Shown: positions 13,239 through 26,649 of the stretch, piece after piece
How positions within the stretch are numbered: position 1 is the first letter of the stretch
How the letters are laid out: each line of letters begins with the position of its first letter
Assembly: GCA_020541205.1 (NCBI GenBank)
Contig: CP048208.1
Span: 1,488,001 to 1,552,000, forward strand
Length of the DNA: 64,000 nt
Direction: 5' to 3'
Origin: Candidatus Hartigia pinicola
GTDB taxonomy: Bacteria; Pseudomonadota; Gammaproteobacteria; Enterobacterales; Enterobacteriaceae
Notes under the pieces: model-generated
What the model was told of the DNA's origin: nothing
The model's database searches: none
What the model saw: only the letters and a program-made list of their open reading frames with translations
Made by a program: the position numbers and the translations under genes

Positions 13239-14753
13239 ATGGATTTTAGTGTAAAAAATAATAGCCCGAAAAAACTACACAGTGAATGTATGATTGTCGG
13301 GGTCTTTGAGCCACGCTGTTTATCTAATACAGCTGAACAAATAGATAAAATAAGTACAGGATATATTAGTAATTTGCTGAACCGAGGGGAATTAGAAGGT
13401 CAATTAGGACAGATTTTACTACTTTATCATGTACCAAATGTTCTTTCTGAACGTGTTCTACTTGTCGGTTGTGGTAAAGAAAAGGAATTAAATGAACATC
13501 AGTTTAAACAAATTATTTATAAAACTATTAAAGCTCTAAATGATACAGGTTCAATAGAAGCGGTCTGTTTCTTAACTGAATTACATGTTAAAGGCCGTAA
13601 TAATTACTGGAAAGTGCGTCAAGCTGTCGAAATAGTAAAAGAATCACTCTATGTATTTGATCAACTCAAAAGCAATAAAACTAAAAATTGTCATTTACTA
13701 TGTAAGTTAGTCTTCAATGTCTCAACCCGCTATAAAATAACTAGTGGTGAACGTGCTATTTCTCATGCTCTTGCAATTGCAGCCGGTGTTAAAACTGCTA
13801 AAGATCTTAGTAACATGCCACCAAATATTTGTAATGCTAATTATTTAGCGTCTCACGCCTGTCAATTAGCTGACATACCAGAAAATAAACTAGTAACACG
13901 AGTTATTGGTGAAAAACAAATGAAAGAAATAGGTATGCATGCTTACCTTGCTGTTGGACAAGGTTCACAAAATGAGTCAATGATGTCTATTATGGAATAT
14001 CAAGGTCATCCAGACTCTAAAGCAAAACCCATTGTATTATTAGGCAAAGGTCTAACTTTTGATTCAGGTGGCATTTCTATTAAACCTGCCAATAATATGG
14101 ATGAAATGAAATATGATATGTGTGGTGCAGCAACTGTTTGTGGTGTAATGCGCGTTGTTACTCAACTAAAATTACCAATTAATGTAGTGGGTATTCTCGC
14201 AGGCTGCGAAAATATGCCAGGTAGTCGCGCTTTTCGTCCAGGTGATATTCTAACGACTATGTCAGGAAAAACTGTTGAAGTCCTTAATACTGATGCTGAA
14301 GGTCGTTTGGTTCTTTGCGATACTCTTACTTTTGTTGAGCGTTTTAAGCCTGAATTAGTTATTGATATTGCAACTTTGACAGGTGCATGTGTTGTTGCTT
14401 TAGGAAAGCACTACACCGGATTAATGTCTAATAATAACTCTCTTGCTCGTGAACTACTTAAAGCATCAGAGCAAACAGGCGACCGTGTATGGCGCTTACC
14501 GTTAGCAGAAGAATATTATAACCAAATAAATTCTAATTTTGCTGATTTAGCGAATATAGGTGGAGATCTAGGTGGTGGTGCTATCACCGCTGGTTGTTTT
14601 CTATCACATTTCGCAACTAAATATACTTGGGCTCACTTAGATATCGCAGGTACTGCATGGCATTCAGGTAAAGAAAAAGGCGCAACAGGTCGTCCTGTTG
14701 CAATGTTATCACAGTTTTTGCTAAATTATACTGGCCTTAATTATCATGAGTGA
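13239..14753 (+). CDS. pepA: Leucyl aminopeptidase (aminopeptidase A)
   Basis: PepA is a hexameric M17 metallo-aminopeptidase that removes N-terminal residues in the cytoplasm. In E. coli it also binds DNA in carAB control and Xer recombination. The 504-residue product (E. coli 503) starts [12 protein letters not shown]. The C-terminal catalytic half carries the two-metal site: [19 protein letters not shown] and the M17 signature NTDAEGRL. The N-terminal DNA-binding domain is also full length, with conserved blocks such as [18 protein letters not shown]. It is divergent from lptF. holC and valS, its usual downstream neighbours, are missing. An AGTGA/TCACT hairpin overlaps the stop and may act as a weak terminator. 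Confidence 0.97.
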   Translation: MDFSVKNNSPKKLHSECMIVGVFEPRCLSNTAEQIDKISTGYISNLLNRGELEGQLGQILLLYHVPNVLSERVLLVGCGKEKELNEHQFKQIIYKTIKALNDTGSIEAVCFLTELHVKGRNNYWKVRQAVEIVKESLYVFDQLKSNKTKNCHLLCKLVFNVSTRYKITSGERAISHALAIAAGVKTAKDLSNMPPNICNANYLASHACQLADIPENKLVTRVIGEKQMKEIGMHAYLAVGQGSQNESMMSIMEYQGHPDSKAKPIVLLGKGLTFDSGGISIKPANNMDEMKYDMCGAATVCGVMRVVTQLKLPINVVGILAGCENMPGSRAFRPGDILTTMSGKTVEVLNTDAEGRLVLCDTLTFVERFKPELVIDIATLTGACVVALGKHYTGLMSNNNSLARELLKASEQTGDRVWRLPLAEEYYNQINSNFADLANIGGDLGGGAITAGCFLSHFATKYTWAHLDIAGTAWHSGKEKGATGRPVAMLSQFLLNYTGLNYHE

Positions 14754-14770
14754 TATTCACTAATTTTCTT
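14749..14770 (+). terminator. Weak terminator-like hairpin at pepA 3' end
   Basis: AGTGA (14749-14753, covering the TGA stop) pairs with TCACT (14757-14761) across a 3-base loop and is followed by the T-rich AATTTTCTTT. The stem is only 5 bp, so this is a tentative call. Confidence 0.3.
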
Positions 14771-17700
14771 TATTAGGTGCATTTTAAATTAATCATCGAT
14801 TTTACTATTGAATGAAATTAATTCTTTTATACAAAATAATTTAGATCATATCTAGATTTTCAGCTAAACAGTTTTTACTACTGTCCTAAAAACAGAGGAT
14901 ATCTATCACAAAAAATCTAAAAACACTATTATTTATATCGTCAAGATTGAAGTAAAAAAATGCGCCTGTTCATACTATACAATAATTAAATTATATTCAA
15001 TAAATTCTTTAAGTAATAGCCGGAGAAAAACAATACAAATATTAATAAATATTTAATTTTACTAACTAATCAATCTAGATAGAAATTAAAATGCAATAAG
15101 TATATAGATGTATATAAAAACGCGCTATTTTATTTACTGAATACATTTATCATACTAACTCCTATAAGTCATTTATAATGTGATATCTATTGACTGTTCC
15201 AACTTAATGAAAATTAATATCTTAGAAAGATATAATTATTAAAATCCAAATCTATTTTTTAAATTTTACCAACATTTTCTATGACATAATAGAATATTTT
15301 ATTAATAAAATTCAATGCAGCACTGTTATATAATTAGTATAAAATGTATGATAATATTATTTTCAATATAACTATAGCTTCTTTAACAACTCGCGGAATA
15401 TAATATTAAAACAAAAATTTTGGTAAAGGTATTTCTAAAATTTTACTTAATGAAATCTATAATTTTATGCTTATTAAGCAACAACTGTATTTCACTGTAG
15501 TAAGTCTTTAATTTAAGCATCATAGTAATTTCAATAAAAAAGCTACTGCTTATGATCTCTCCAAAATATCACCACTAATGTATATATAAATCACATATTC
15601 TAAACATTATAATAGAGAAGAATATTTTAATATAAATGTATGCAAGGAAAATATTTAATTAAAAATAAATACCATCTACCTAGATATCAACTATACACAT
15701 TATGGTAAAGTAGATCTTTTTTTACTAAAGACGGGTAAAACTTACTACAATTATGTTAATAATTTTTTATTAAAAAATTCATCAGCACAAACTCAGATCT
15801 CATAAAATATAATTTCGAAACGAGTATAGTACTTCAATAACTCAGTTTATTTAAAATTATGAACATTTTATCATAGAATACAATCTATCAAAAAAAATTA
15901 AAAAATTTAGACGTAATTTTGATAAAGATTATTGAATCCTATCATAAAATTCCGAGTCAACTAAAATCAACACTCCACCCTAAAACTTCTGTATTTAAAA
16001 TTAAAACTAATATAATCACAATTAAATGTAGTACATTTACACTACCTAATTTTTAATGCAATATAGAAAAAATAAAATCTGCATTATTCTTAAAACTATT
16101 TTCTTAAAAACCATACTACGTAATACTTATTTTCTCTTGATAAATATATTAAGATAAACAGTCTTTTCTGTAGGAAAATAAAAAAACTTTGATACTGATA
16201 AAACTCATTAGTATACTACACTTGATGAAATCATTAAATTTTATCACGGAGTAGAACGTTGTGACTTACATAAATAGTGAGTCTATTCATTTGAATAAAC
16301 TCGCTTACTTATTACAAACAGAAAATCCGATCGCACGATCTAATTTTGCTTATAATAATTTTAATACTATTATTAAACGACTTATAACTAATACTTTTAT
16401 CAGTACATTAAGCTATTAACTCATATGCAATACAATTAGTTAAACATACAATCTTCAGTTTATTAATCATTAATATAAAATCATATACCACTTTGAGATA
16501 AGGAAAAATTTACGACTCATACATTTCTCAACAACTAGCATCAGGAAACTATACTTACTGCATAGTATAAAAATAGAGGCACATTTATACTTCTTAGCAT
16601 AAGAATAAAGTTTGTTATAAAAAATAAACTCAGTTCTGATGTTACCTTATATTATAATAATTGAAATTGAACGCTTGGTTCTATTCTAATTTACAGATAT
16701 TTTGGAAGAACAGTAAGGTAAAAAATAAAAATTATTGAAAATTAAGGTTGAATCAATATTAATTGAAGCAATTTTTATATTATTTTTTGGGCAATCGAGA
16801 TAATCATACTGATAACAATATACATTAAAAAAACATTCAGTATACTTGAAGAAGATTTCTATTGACATCTAATCTATAAAAGCTTTGTTTTTACTAAAAA
16901 TTGTAATTCATACACTCTATATAGTTTACTGGATTTTACTATATGTTCTACTAAAAACGTACTAATAATATAATTCAGGTACTATGTAGCTAAAAATACT
17001 TAAAGCTAAAAAAAATAGTATCGAGAATAGATTGAATACAATACACAATACTGACTCTAAACTGGAATTTATCTTATCTCATCTACACTCATAATATGCA
17101 TAATGTAGGATGTGAGATACTTTTTAGCGACTATAAGATCTATAAAAACTATAATATAATCAATAGATTGTATTTATAATATATCAAATAAAAACTCTAG
17201 TAAAATTTTTAAATAAATCAACTGTTCATATTTTGATAAACGTATTATTACACGATTCAATCTAATACTAAAATATTATTAATCACACTCGATATGTATT
17301 GTTGTGATATTAATCTAAGAATTTTATGTAATTAAATGTAAATAAATCTTATTACTATATATCTTAAGTTAGCTAAACTCATTCCTCACAATATAATAGT
17401 TGTAAAATTTAAATTCACTCAAATAGCTACATTCCAACAATAATAATAAAAAAAACTGATTACATTTTATAGATTTAATTATTGAGTTGTACTTAAAACA
17501 TTTGTAGTAATTGAAAATTATTAATAATACTCATTTAAAATATCATGATACTACAATCATACCCTAAACTTCATGTTGCGAAATAAATACATTCAAGTCA
17601 AGTAATTTGGAATAGATAAAAATAATCATCTCAATTTATAATATGCACATAAAATAACTATGCACTTTAGTAAATAATTGACATCACTTTAGATAGCACA

Positions 17701-19292
17701 GAAAAGGTGTAATTTTTATTCCACTAAACAATGAACGTTTTCTTTAATCACTTGCGCATGTGTACACATAACAATTCTTATTCATTATAAAATAGACTGA
17801 ATTGATCAATGATTCTACAATCTTAATTTGAAATTCAGTGAAGACCAAACACTACAGTGCATGCTATCTTGATAAAAAGATAGATTGATTTTATTTAATA
17901 AAGCTTATTGAATTACATGTTATTAACTCTTTACCTGATATTATGATCAAAAAAATATCAGTACTACACTGAAAAGATTGAAGAAAAAGTAAATTCAAAC
18001 CTAGGAAATAATTATTAAGTTACTAATCATATGAAATCCTTATAAATTTTTCCACCCATTAATTATTGGTAGTAATGAAAATTTTTCTTTTAAAATTATA
18101 TATCTGTAACTTTTAATTCTTATTCTTACTGTCTATGCTGATAACATTTTCGTTATGTCATTATTTATACTACTCACATCTTATTGATTTGTTACCTACC
18201 TATAATTTGAGTAATTTTAAATATAAAAATCTTAAATTTTAATACTTCTTTTCAATCTACTTTAAAAAAAATATTTCTTCACGTATTGTATAAAAATAAT
18301 AAAAATTTAAATTTAGAAATATTAATTAAAAGTAATATCAAAAAAATAAAACCTTTATTTTAAAATACACAAACAAATAACATATAGAAAAATGAATGTA
18401 TATAAAATATTTATACATGCTATATGTTTTCAATAGCGCTGATTATTATTGACATGCAGTATCGTAATCTCACAGTAAAGTAACATGTATTAATATTTCA
18501 AACTTTAGAAATGTAAACTTTTAAAATAAAATCTATATCTTCTAAAAATATTAAATATGTCATAACGTGCTATTATTACTATTATCAAAATATTCAAAAA
18601 AAAGAAACATTGCTTGAAAAAATATTATAAGAATACAAATTTTAACATGCAAGTAATATATTACGAGAAAATAAAATATACTCATATAGTTCTAATAAAA
18701 ATACGTAATATCACGAATAGAAAATTGCCTAGACAAATGTTAGTCTTCGTCACACACAATTGATATGTGTAAAAATATCTTATAAAATTTCGAATATACG
18801 AATATAGAAATTAAACCTTTGTCGATAGTTTTTATCATGCACTAAGCTCAATTATTAAAATAAAATACAAGACATTTTATACTTTACAGTAAAATTAAAT
18901 TAAAAAATGTAATTTATATCAATTAATAGGAAAATATATCAAAATTTTATAGAAGTTAAAATATACTTAAATAATCACCTTAAAATTTTTAACTTGGTCT
19001 TCATTACTTTACGTGTAAAAATAAAAATACTGAATAGACTTTCAGATAACAAGATCACTACATAATATGAAAAGATAATTAACATTGATGATAAAGTTTA
19101 ATAATAAAGTTTAAATTTTGTTTATCCTGATAAATAAAATTATAACATGCTCAATAAAACATATAGTAAAAACTTATTAGAACAGGTTAATAAAAGCTCT
19201 CAATACGAAGAATAGAATATAATATCTCCTAAATTTTTAAACTTATTATTATAAAATAATAATTTTATTTCATTACATCGGAAGAACAATCA
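14754..19292. other. Gene desert between pepA and dapD
   Basis: No gene, RNA gene or mobile element is recognisable in these 4.5 kb. The only ORF of note (16686-16868, minus, 60 codons) has AT-driven composition and no family resemblance. The clearest structure is an imperfect inverted repeat with 14-base arms at 16276-16305. A perfect 10-bp palindrome, TGTGTACACA, lies near 17759. Confidence 0.65.
16276..16305. repeat. Inverted repeat with 14-base arms
   Basis: AGTGAGTCTATTCA (16276-16289) and TGAATAAACTCGCT (16292-16305) pair across a 2-base loop with one mismatch and one potential G-U pair. It is more GC-rich than its surroundings and no gene is near it. An operator, a relic of a terminator, or chance are all possible. 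Confidence 0.4.
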
Positions 19293-20117
19293 ATGCAAGA
19301 TTTACAAATCATTATTGAAGAAGCATTTAAAGAAAGAGCCTCACTTACGCCATATACTGTCACTCCTACTATTCTCGAAGCGGTTCATGAAACAATTTAC
19401 TTACTCGACAATGGTACATTACGTGTTTCAAAAAAAATTTCAGGTGTTTGGGTAACTTATGAGTGGCTACAAAAAGCCATCTTACTTTCATTCCTTATTC
19501 ATCATAATCGATTAATTAATGGTGCAGAAAGCTGTTATTTTGATAAACTATCTATGAAATTTTCCAATTATAACCAAGCTCGTTTTGAACGAGAAGGTAT
19601 CCGAATTGTTCCTCCAGCCGCTGTACGCCAAGGTGCTTATATCGCTAAAAATAGTGTATTGATGCCATCTTATGTCAATATAGGAGCTTATGTTGATGAG
19701 GGAACAATGATCGATACTTGGGCAACAGTGGGTTCATGCGCACAAATTGGTAAAAATGTTCATATATCTGGTGGTGTAGGTATTGGTGGTGTACTTGAAC
19801 CACTACAAAAAACTCCTACAATAATTGAAGATGACTGTTTTATCGGTGCTCGTTCTGAAATTGTAGACGGTGTCATTATAGAAGAAGGCTCTGTTATTTC
19901 AATGGGCGTATATATTAGTCAAAGTACTAAGATTTATGACCGAGACACTGGTCAAATTCACTATGGACGCGTACCAGCGGGCTCAGTTGTTGTCTCCGGA
20001 AATCTGATGTCTCAAGACAATAAATATAGCCTCTACTGTGCTGTAATCGTCAAACAAGTAGACAAGAATACCCGCAGGAAAATAGGTATAAATGAATTAT
20101 TAAGAAATGTTAATTAA
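19293..20117 (+). CDS. dapD: Tetrahydrodipicolinate N-succinyltransferase
   Basis: DapD transfers succinyl from succinyl-CoA to tetrahydrodipicolinate in the lysine and meso-diaminopimelate pathway, so it serves both peptidoglycan and amino acid supply. The 274-residue product equals the E. coli length. After an N-terminal helical domain (about residues 1-100) comes the left-handed beta-helix of hexapeptide repeats (about 105-230), with [32 protein letters not shown] and the [10 protein letters not shown] segment. The C-terminal [12 protein letters not shown] strand is present. A ribosome-binding site CGGAAGA lies about 8 bases before the ATG. In the ancestral order it follows map-glnD; here it is isolated and pepA-lptF lies between it and map. 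Retention suggests that the bacterium still makes diaminopimelate. Confidence 0.97.
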   Translation: MQDLQIIIEEAFKERASLTPYTVTPTILEAVHETIYLLDNGTLRVSKKISGVWVTYEWLQKAILLSFLIHHNRLINGAESCYFDKLSMKFSNYNQARFEREGIRIVPPAAVRQGAYIAKNSVLMPSYVNIGAYVDEGTMIDTWATVGSCAQIGKNVHISGGVGIGGVLEPLQKTPTIIEDDCFIGARSEIVDGVIIEEGSVISMGVYISQSTKIYDRDTGQIHYGRVPAGSVVVSGNLMSQDNKYSLYCAVIVKQVDKNTRRKIGINELLRNVN

Positions 20118-23100
20118 TATTACTGACATTTAATCAAATTAAAGAATATTTCTTGTTCTCTGCATTATAAACATTAACAAACTTTCTTATGAAAGGATTT
20201 ATTAATTTTATACTTGACGAATAATATTATTTTTATATAATATAAGTAATCTATAACTAAAAATATAAACCATATAATTTTATTTCTCTTAAAACAATAT
20301 ACTTCGTATATTATACATAAATAAATTAATATTATTTCATGTCAATATTAACTAAGTTTTTCACTGGGTAGACACAATAAGATTTTATATATAAAATAAT
20401 TCTCATTGCAATGAAAATAATAAATAAACAATTTTTTCAAAGCATCAATCAAATATACAACTAAATATTTTAAAAAATTAATATATTAAAGATATATATA
20501 GTATCTCTTAAACATGAAAAATATTTTTATTCTTTAATTAACAATCTTCAATATAAATCAATTTAAAATAGTTACAGCTTACATCAAGGAGTGAATTACA
20601 AGATCTAAAGATCTATCTTCGTAAAAACAATGTACATTTTTATTTAAAGCATAAATATACATATCTTTTAAAAAATAAAACTCTTGTATCAGTAAATATA
20701 TCATGAATTATTAAAGATAAAACTTTTACTAACATAACAAAAACGTAAACTATGAAGAAATCTGCTATTATTTTAGACAAACCTCTTTGTCATAGTGATA
20801 AGACAATACTTAATACAACATTTTTAAAATTATTATTTCGCTAAAAATCACGTCATATCAGCATATAAAAACAAAAAACTTATAACTACTTTCTTTAAAA
20901 TTTTCTTATCAGATGCAGAAATTCAGAGAGGATATTTATAGATATATACTAATAAAATACTAATATTAAATATAAATTTTTTAATTAACTCAATTGTAAC
21001 TAATACTTTCGCCAAATTTTAAATATGTATCTATTCTATTATAGAATGTCATATTATAAATGTAGCTACCTCAACTATTATGTGATCTAGTTTCAGTAGC
21101 ATAATTTATCAATCTTTATTGTAATATATTTCATTTCTCCATAAAAATATACTTTCCACTATCATCTTACTTATAATCCATATCTTTGCATAGAAAATAA
21201 GGAGTAAACTGCTAAAATTTTAGCTCTTCATAAGATTTTAATGTACATTTTACATCGTCTTATCACTAATAATTAGATTGCACATATAAACATATGACGT
21301 TGTAATTGATGTTTATAAACAGTTCTCTAATAAACTCTAATGAATTGAATCAAGTTATTAAAGTACAACATGTTCCAATATTAAATTTACTCATTATAAC
21401 ATAGTGTAAAATACATCCTGTACTCTTGTAACATACATCTGCACATTAAAACTGATTTGCTATTTGATCTTATTGTTAAAAAATTATAAATTATTTGTAT
21501 TTTTTTAACATAAGAACACATAATTAGATGATAAACTGTTATATCTAATCATTGTAACATTAAAAAAAATTTTACATTAGTCTATAATCAAAATAATTTA
21601 ATATTAGATATTGATCCATCAATATAAGTAAATGGAACAAATAAATATAAATACATAGTCATAAAATACTTACATAAAAATATACTTTGTTTAAGAACTG
21701 TATTTTTGACTAAGTTAATTATACAAATCTATCCTAAAAGATACTACTGATTTCCTTCAATATATCATGAAATCTAATAAAAACATGCAGATGAATACTT
21801 AGCATATTTTCACAATACTAATAAAATTAGTTAATAATTAATATTGTGTGATTAAAATCATAAAATAGTTAGGAATATTTTCTATTAAAACACCGGTATG
21901 ATTAAAGTATTATAAAAATTTTGTAGTTTTGAAAAACTATATCATATATTTATAATGTTCAGCCATTAGATTACATTTAATCTTTAAAATTTTTTATTCA
22001 ATCCTTAAGATTAATTCAAAAGATAAATGACAAGTCATACTATACCATTTAATATTCTGCCCAGCTGAATAATTTTCTTTTTCCCGATTATATTGACGAA
22101 ACTTAATCTATTTTCAGTAACTAATTATTAAATAAAGTTTTTCTTTGCTGAAATAATACCTCATTATCTATAAAGCAATGTTGTTTAGATCATAATTCAT
22201 TATTGACTAATTTTATTGATTGACTTCATTAATCATTAGAAAATTAATATAAAACTTTTTTGGTAAAACTAATTGTTTAATTTAAAGTAACTACTAATGT
22301 CACTTATAAGCACAGGTTCAAATTTTATTAGAGTGATCATTCTTAAGCATGACATTTACATTACACTTTTTACTAAATATTCTAGTATTTTTCAAAATCA
22401 TTAATAATTTTTTCACGCTTTTACCTACTTTCAGTTACACTTACTGGAGTTTTAAACAAATTCCAATATGGATATAGCTGATATTCTATTCTCTCGTAAG
22501 CAATATTCAAATGTCATGACTCCAATAATTATCAATCAGTAGATAACGATCTAATAACTATAGATGCTAAATGCAATAACTTTGATAACTCGTGTACTCA
22601 TTATAAATACAATAAGAATGCGTTTCAAACTTATCTCTAAAATATGCTAAGATAGACTGTTTCTTTTTAGTATTGTATATTTAACTTCAAGGTTTTACCG
22701 TAATTTTCACTATAAAAGTCATTTCTGCATGCTTATATTAGTAAATTACCTAATATTTATTTTAAAATAATCAGCACTTTATACCGAGACTAAACGATAA
22801 AATTTCCATGCATCTAAATATTTTTTGCTCACTAGCAATATAATATTCCTTACTTCAATTGAATATTAATGGCGCACTCTGATGATGTAAGTATCGTGAA
22901 AATAATCTTATAAAACTTTATATACTTCATATTGAGAAATATTTTTCTTTTGCACCTGATGATTTAAAATTAACTTTTAATAAATAATATTATCTCTCAG
23001 AGAGAATTGCTTTAGATCAATAAAGTTCATGACTATAAAAGGTATATAGCAGTATGCCTATAAGATATACATTTAAATTTTCTGTTAAATTACATCAAAG

Positions 23101-26100
23101 AGGACTGTCAGTCTATCTATGATACAAAAATTAGAAAAGTTTAAAAAATTATTTTATTATTGAGTCTCGTTAATGTATATTTCTAAAAATTTCCAAAAAA
23201 TTTTAGCTGAAAAATACTACAGATACTACAGATACTAAAATTCATTAATCCACCAAGAATTAATATTGATTGTTTAAGCAAGATTCTATTTTTTGTATGA
23301 GTATCACATTCCTAATTTAATAAACTACTTTTTATCAATCTAGAATAGACGTGAATTGCAATTACTCTACATAATTGATAATAATGTATTATTATTTTTT
23401 TGTTAAAAATATCATAGCAACAGTATAATTAATAAAAATTATTAAGTAAAATATGAATCAGTATTAAAGAGAAAATTTTCTATCTTTTATTTAATATTTA
23501 GCATATGTATACTTAATGTACTTTTTAATAAATGCCTAATAAATCTGAAAGATAGCGATATCAATAAACTATATTTTAATATTTTCACACTATATACGCT
23601 GTTCTTCAGTAAAAACTCATTACTCTACAAAGATTGATCTGATCTTAGAATATAAATTATAGAAAATATATTAAATATTACTAAACAAAACCTATCGAAC
23701 ATACTTAAAATAAGTAAAGAAATGTTTATCAAAAGATATTAGTACATAGCTAAACAAAAAAGAGTTAAATCACTGATTTTTTCATTAACATAGAAAGATA
23801 TTCAAGCTAGTGTTTCAATATTTTTTAGAAAGTTTAGGAAAGTAATGCAATACATTAGAAAGTAGTACTTAATATATTAAATTGCTTCAAATGAAAATTC
23901 TTATTTTTAGGTTTTTGAGTAATCTACCCTTGACTAATATATTTTTATTATACTATAAATCACTCACTAAAATATTATCTTTAAAATAAAAAATTACTAT
24001 TAACTGATTTTTTTCTGATTTAGTAATCAATACTGAATGATGGTTTTGATATTATTAATATATTACTAAATAATATGCTACAGGAAAATAAATTAAAATT
24101 ATAACTTCAACTAATCTTAATCACTAAAGAAAGTTAATGCAGCTTTTACATCACGCTACTTACTTTAACTAAGTAGAGTACACCAATGTTCTAATTCATC
24201 TATTCAGACAAAATTCATAAATGTTGATTAATAATCTATAATATTATGAATTATTTATAAAAATAAAAATTTAAAAATATCTAAACCTTGAAAAAATTTC
24301 ATAATAGGTCATAGAATCTTTTTTTATATACTACTTCTAAATAAAAAATATAAAATCATTAAGTGCAATATTTGTAATGAATACATGAAAACGTAAAATA
24401 AAATTTATTGTGTCATTATTCTAAATCGCTTGATGTTCATCAAATGTGAAAAATTTCTTGATTCTTCAAGTTTTTTCTCTCGGAGATAGTACGCTTCATA
24501 ATTTTCCTCTTATTTCTTCTATAATATGAAAAACTTATCAACAATATATTATACAACGCTCATACTGTATTTAAAATAATATCAGTGACATATAACTAAT
24601 AAATTAAACTACTTTAAGAGAAATATCGATTCAGAGAATGACATAACTAAGTAAAGCACAACATATATAAAAATTATTCAAGTAAATATTTAGAAATATA
24701 TCTCTAAAATTGTAGTATCTTATTAATAATATAATCGATATAAATAAATAATTATACAATGATTGCAAACAGATGTAAACTAGATTATTTAAAATAAATG
24801 AATAAAATATATACTTAAACATTTGTCTAGTGCAGTAAGTTTTAAATAAAATATAGTATTAGTAAAGAAGCTTATCAGTTTTATTTTTTACTAAAAAAAT
24901 CTTCATTACCAATACTGATCTACTTAACATAAACAGTTAATCATAATTAAATATAAATCTGTAATAGCTACGTTAGACCATTTTTCTATTACATGTATTA
25001 ATTCACTAATTACTTCTAACATTACTGTATATTAATAAACGTACTATTTTCACGACTGCCATTAATAATTTTCGTGTTGTACACTCTTTTGATCCGATAA
25101 GTATTATCAAGATTAGAACTAATACTTAAAAAATCTTTATCGACTATCTATCACTATACCTAAAATCTAGTTTTAAGTAGAAACAGAGACATTTCTAATT
25201 TTTAAAAATCGTTCAATCTTACTTAAAATTTTTTTATACTTTAATCTTATTCAAAATCTTTTATAACTTTCATTATTCTAATCATTGTATCAGAATAAAA
25301 TTTTATAAAAATAACATCAATCAATAAATAATTTTAATAAATATTTTTTTGCAATAAATACAAAAATCTAAACGCCTTAAGAAATTGATATACTAATACT
25401 GTGTCTCTGACTCGTAATTGAATAAAAAGAGTATTGTATGTTAAAAATTGACAATTTGAAATAGAAACAATAATAAATAGAATTAAATTTTATGCATAAA
25501 ACATGAAAGAAAATTCCTCTTAATAATCTTAGAAAGATTAAAATGATATAATGATTCATGTATTTAACATTAAAAACAAAGAAATAATTTCTAAAAAAAC
25601 TATAATACAAGTAAAAATTTCCAGAATAGAAATAAAAAATTGGATAAAAAAATAAAAATAAATTAAATAAATTATACGAACGAACAAAATATAATAACTA
25701 AACAATATATCTTTGATAACTTTTAATCTATACACAATTATCTATATATGTAAAATATATCATTAGATAAATATGCTACACATTAAAACTTTTAGATATG
25801 TATCAATATACTTAACAAAATTCTTAAGATTACAATTATATCATACATACTTAAACTGTCATTGCAATCCTTACAATATAATATAATTAAATGCACAGTG
25901 CTAATTACCTTAATAAATATCACTTATGTAGAAATACTATAGACAGATATTTAAATATTCATTATTACTTTACAATATCGCATAAAATACTTTGATATTA
26001 ATGAATATTATTTACAACATAAAAGTAACTATTGTGCATTTTTTTAGTATTATTTATCATATCCCGCTAGTTTCGATATTTTTATTCAATTTTATAATAT

Positions 26101-26649
26101 CTTAAGAAATCTTAAAGATTATAACTTAAATATAATCTTGATAACTAAATAATATTAATGAAAAACACAAAATGACTGTTATCTGTTTTAGTAAAGTACT
26201 ACATTCATACTCAGAATTATGATCTGCATAATTTACTTTCTTTCAATATCTTTATAAGATCCAGTGAAATAATACTCGAACTAAATAATAAAACACTAAT
26301 AATACAACAACAAATTATTTAACTAACCTAATATCATATTTTTAAGCATTATCGCTATAAAATACACCACAAGCAATATTGATAAAAAACTAAATCAGCT
26401 TTGCTAATAGTTTTCTTGTATTTTTAATCTATTTTTTATATTTTCGAATAAAATTCTCTAGTGATATTTTTCATAATTATGGTGTATAACTTTCAATCTC
26501 ACACCTTAATATAAAAAGATTAAAATACATATCTTATCACTGCCTACGTTACCAATGACTTGAATGACTTGAAATATTATGATAAAATATATATTTTGTG
26601 ATATTGTTCACACTGTAAGGTTCATAGAAGTGAAGATTATATTTACAAA
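20118..26649. other. Gene desert between dapD and ftsP
   Basis: At 6.5 kb this is the longest gene-free stretch. Frames are stop-dense; the small ORFs at 24631-24822 and 25377-25610 are rich in Tyr, Phe, Ile and Asn, as expected of random AT-rich DNA. A GGTTCAAAT string near 22316 resembles a tRNA T-loop but lacks a pairing stem. Short tandem duplications are visible near 23214-23237 (tactacaga) and 26554-26572 (aatgacttg). No insertion sequence or gene fossil could be recognised by eye. Confidence 0.65.

Noticed and set aside
16686-16868. 60-codon minus-strand ORF
   Set aside because: Expected by chance in a desert of this size; no supporting context.
22305-22367. Possible tRNA: GGTTCAAAT string flanked by AATGTCA/TGACATT
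   Set aside because: Total span about 63 bases, T-loop in the wrong position and no D- or anticodon arms on either strand.
25377-25610. 77-codon minus-strand ORF rich in Tyr, Phe and Ile
   Set aside because: Low-complexity AT-driven residues resembling a false membrane protein; isolated and without a start signal.
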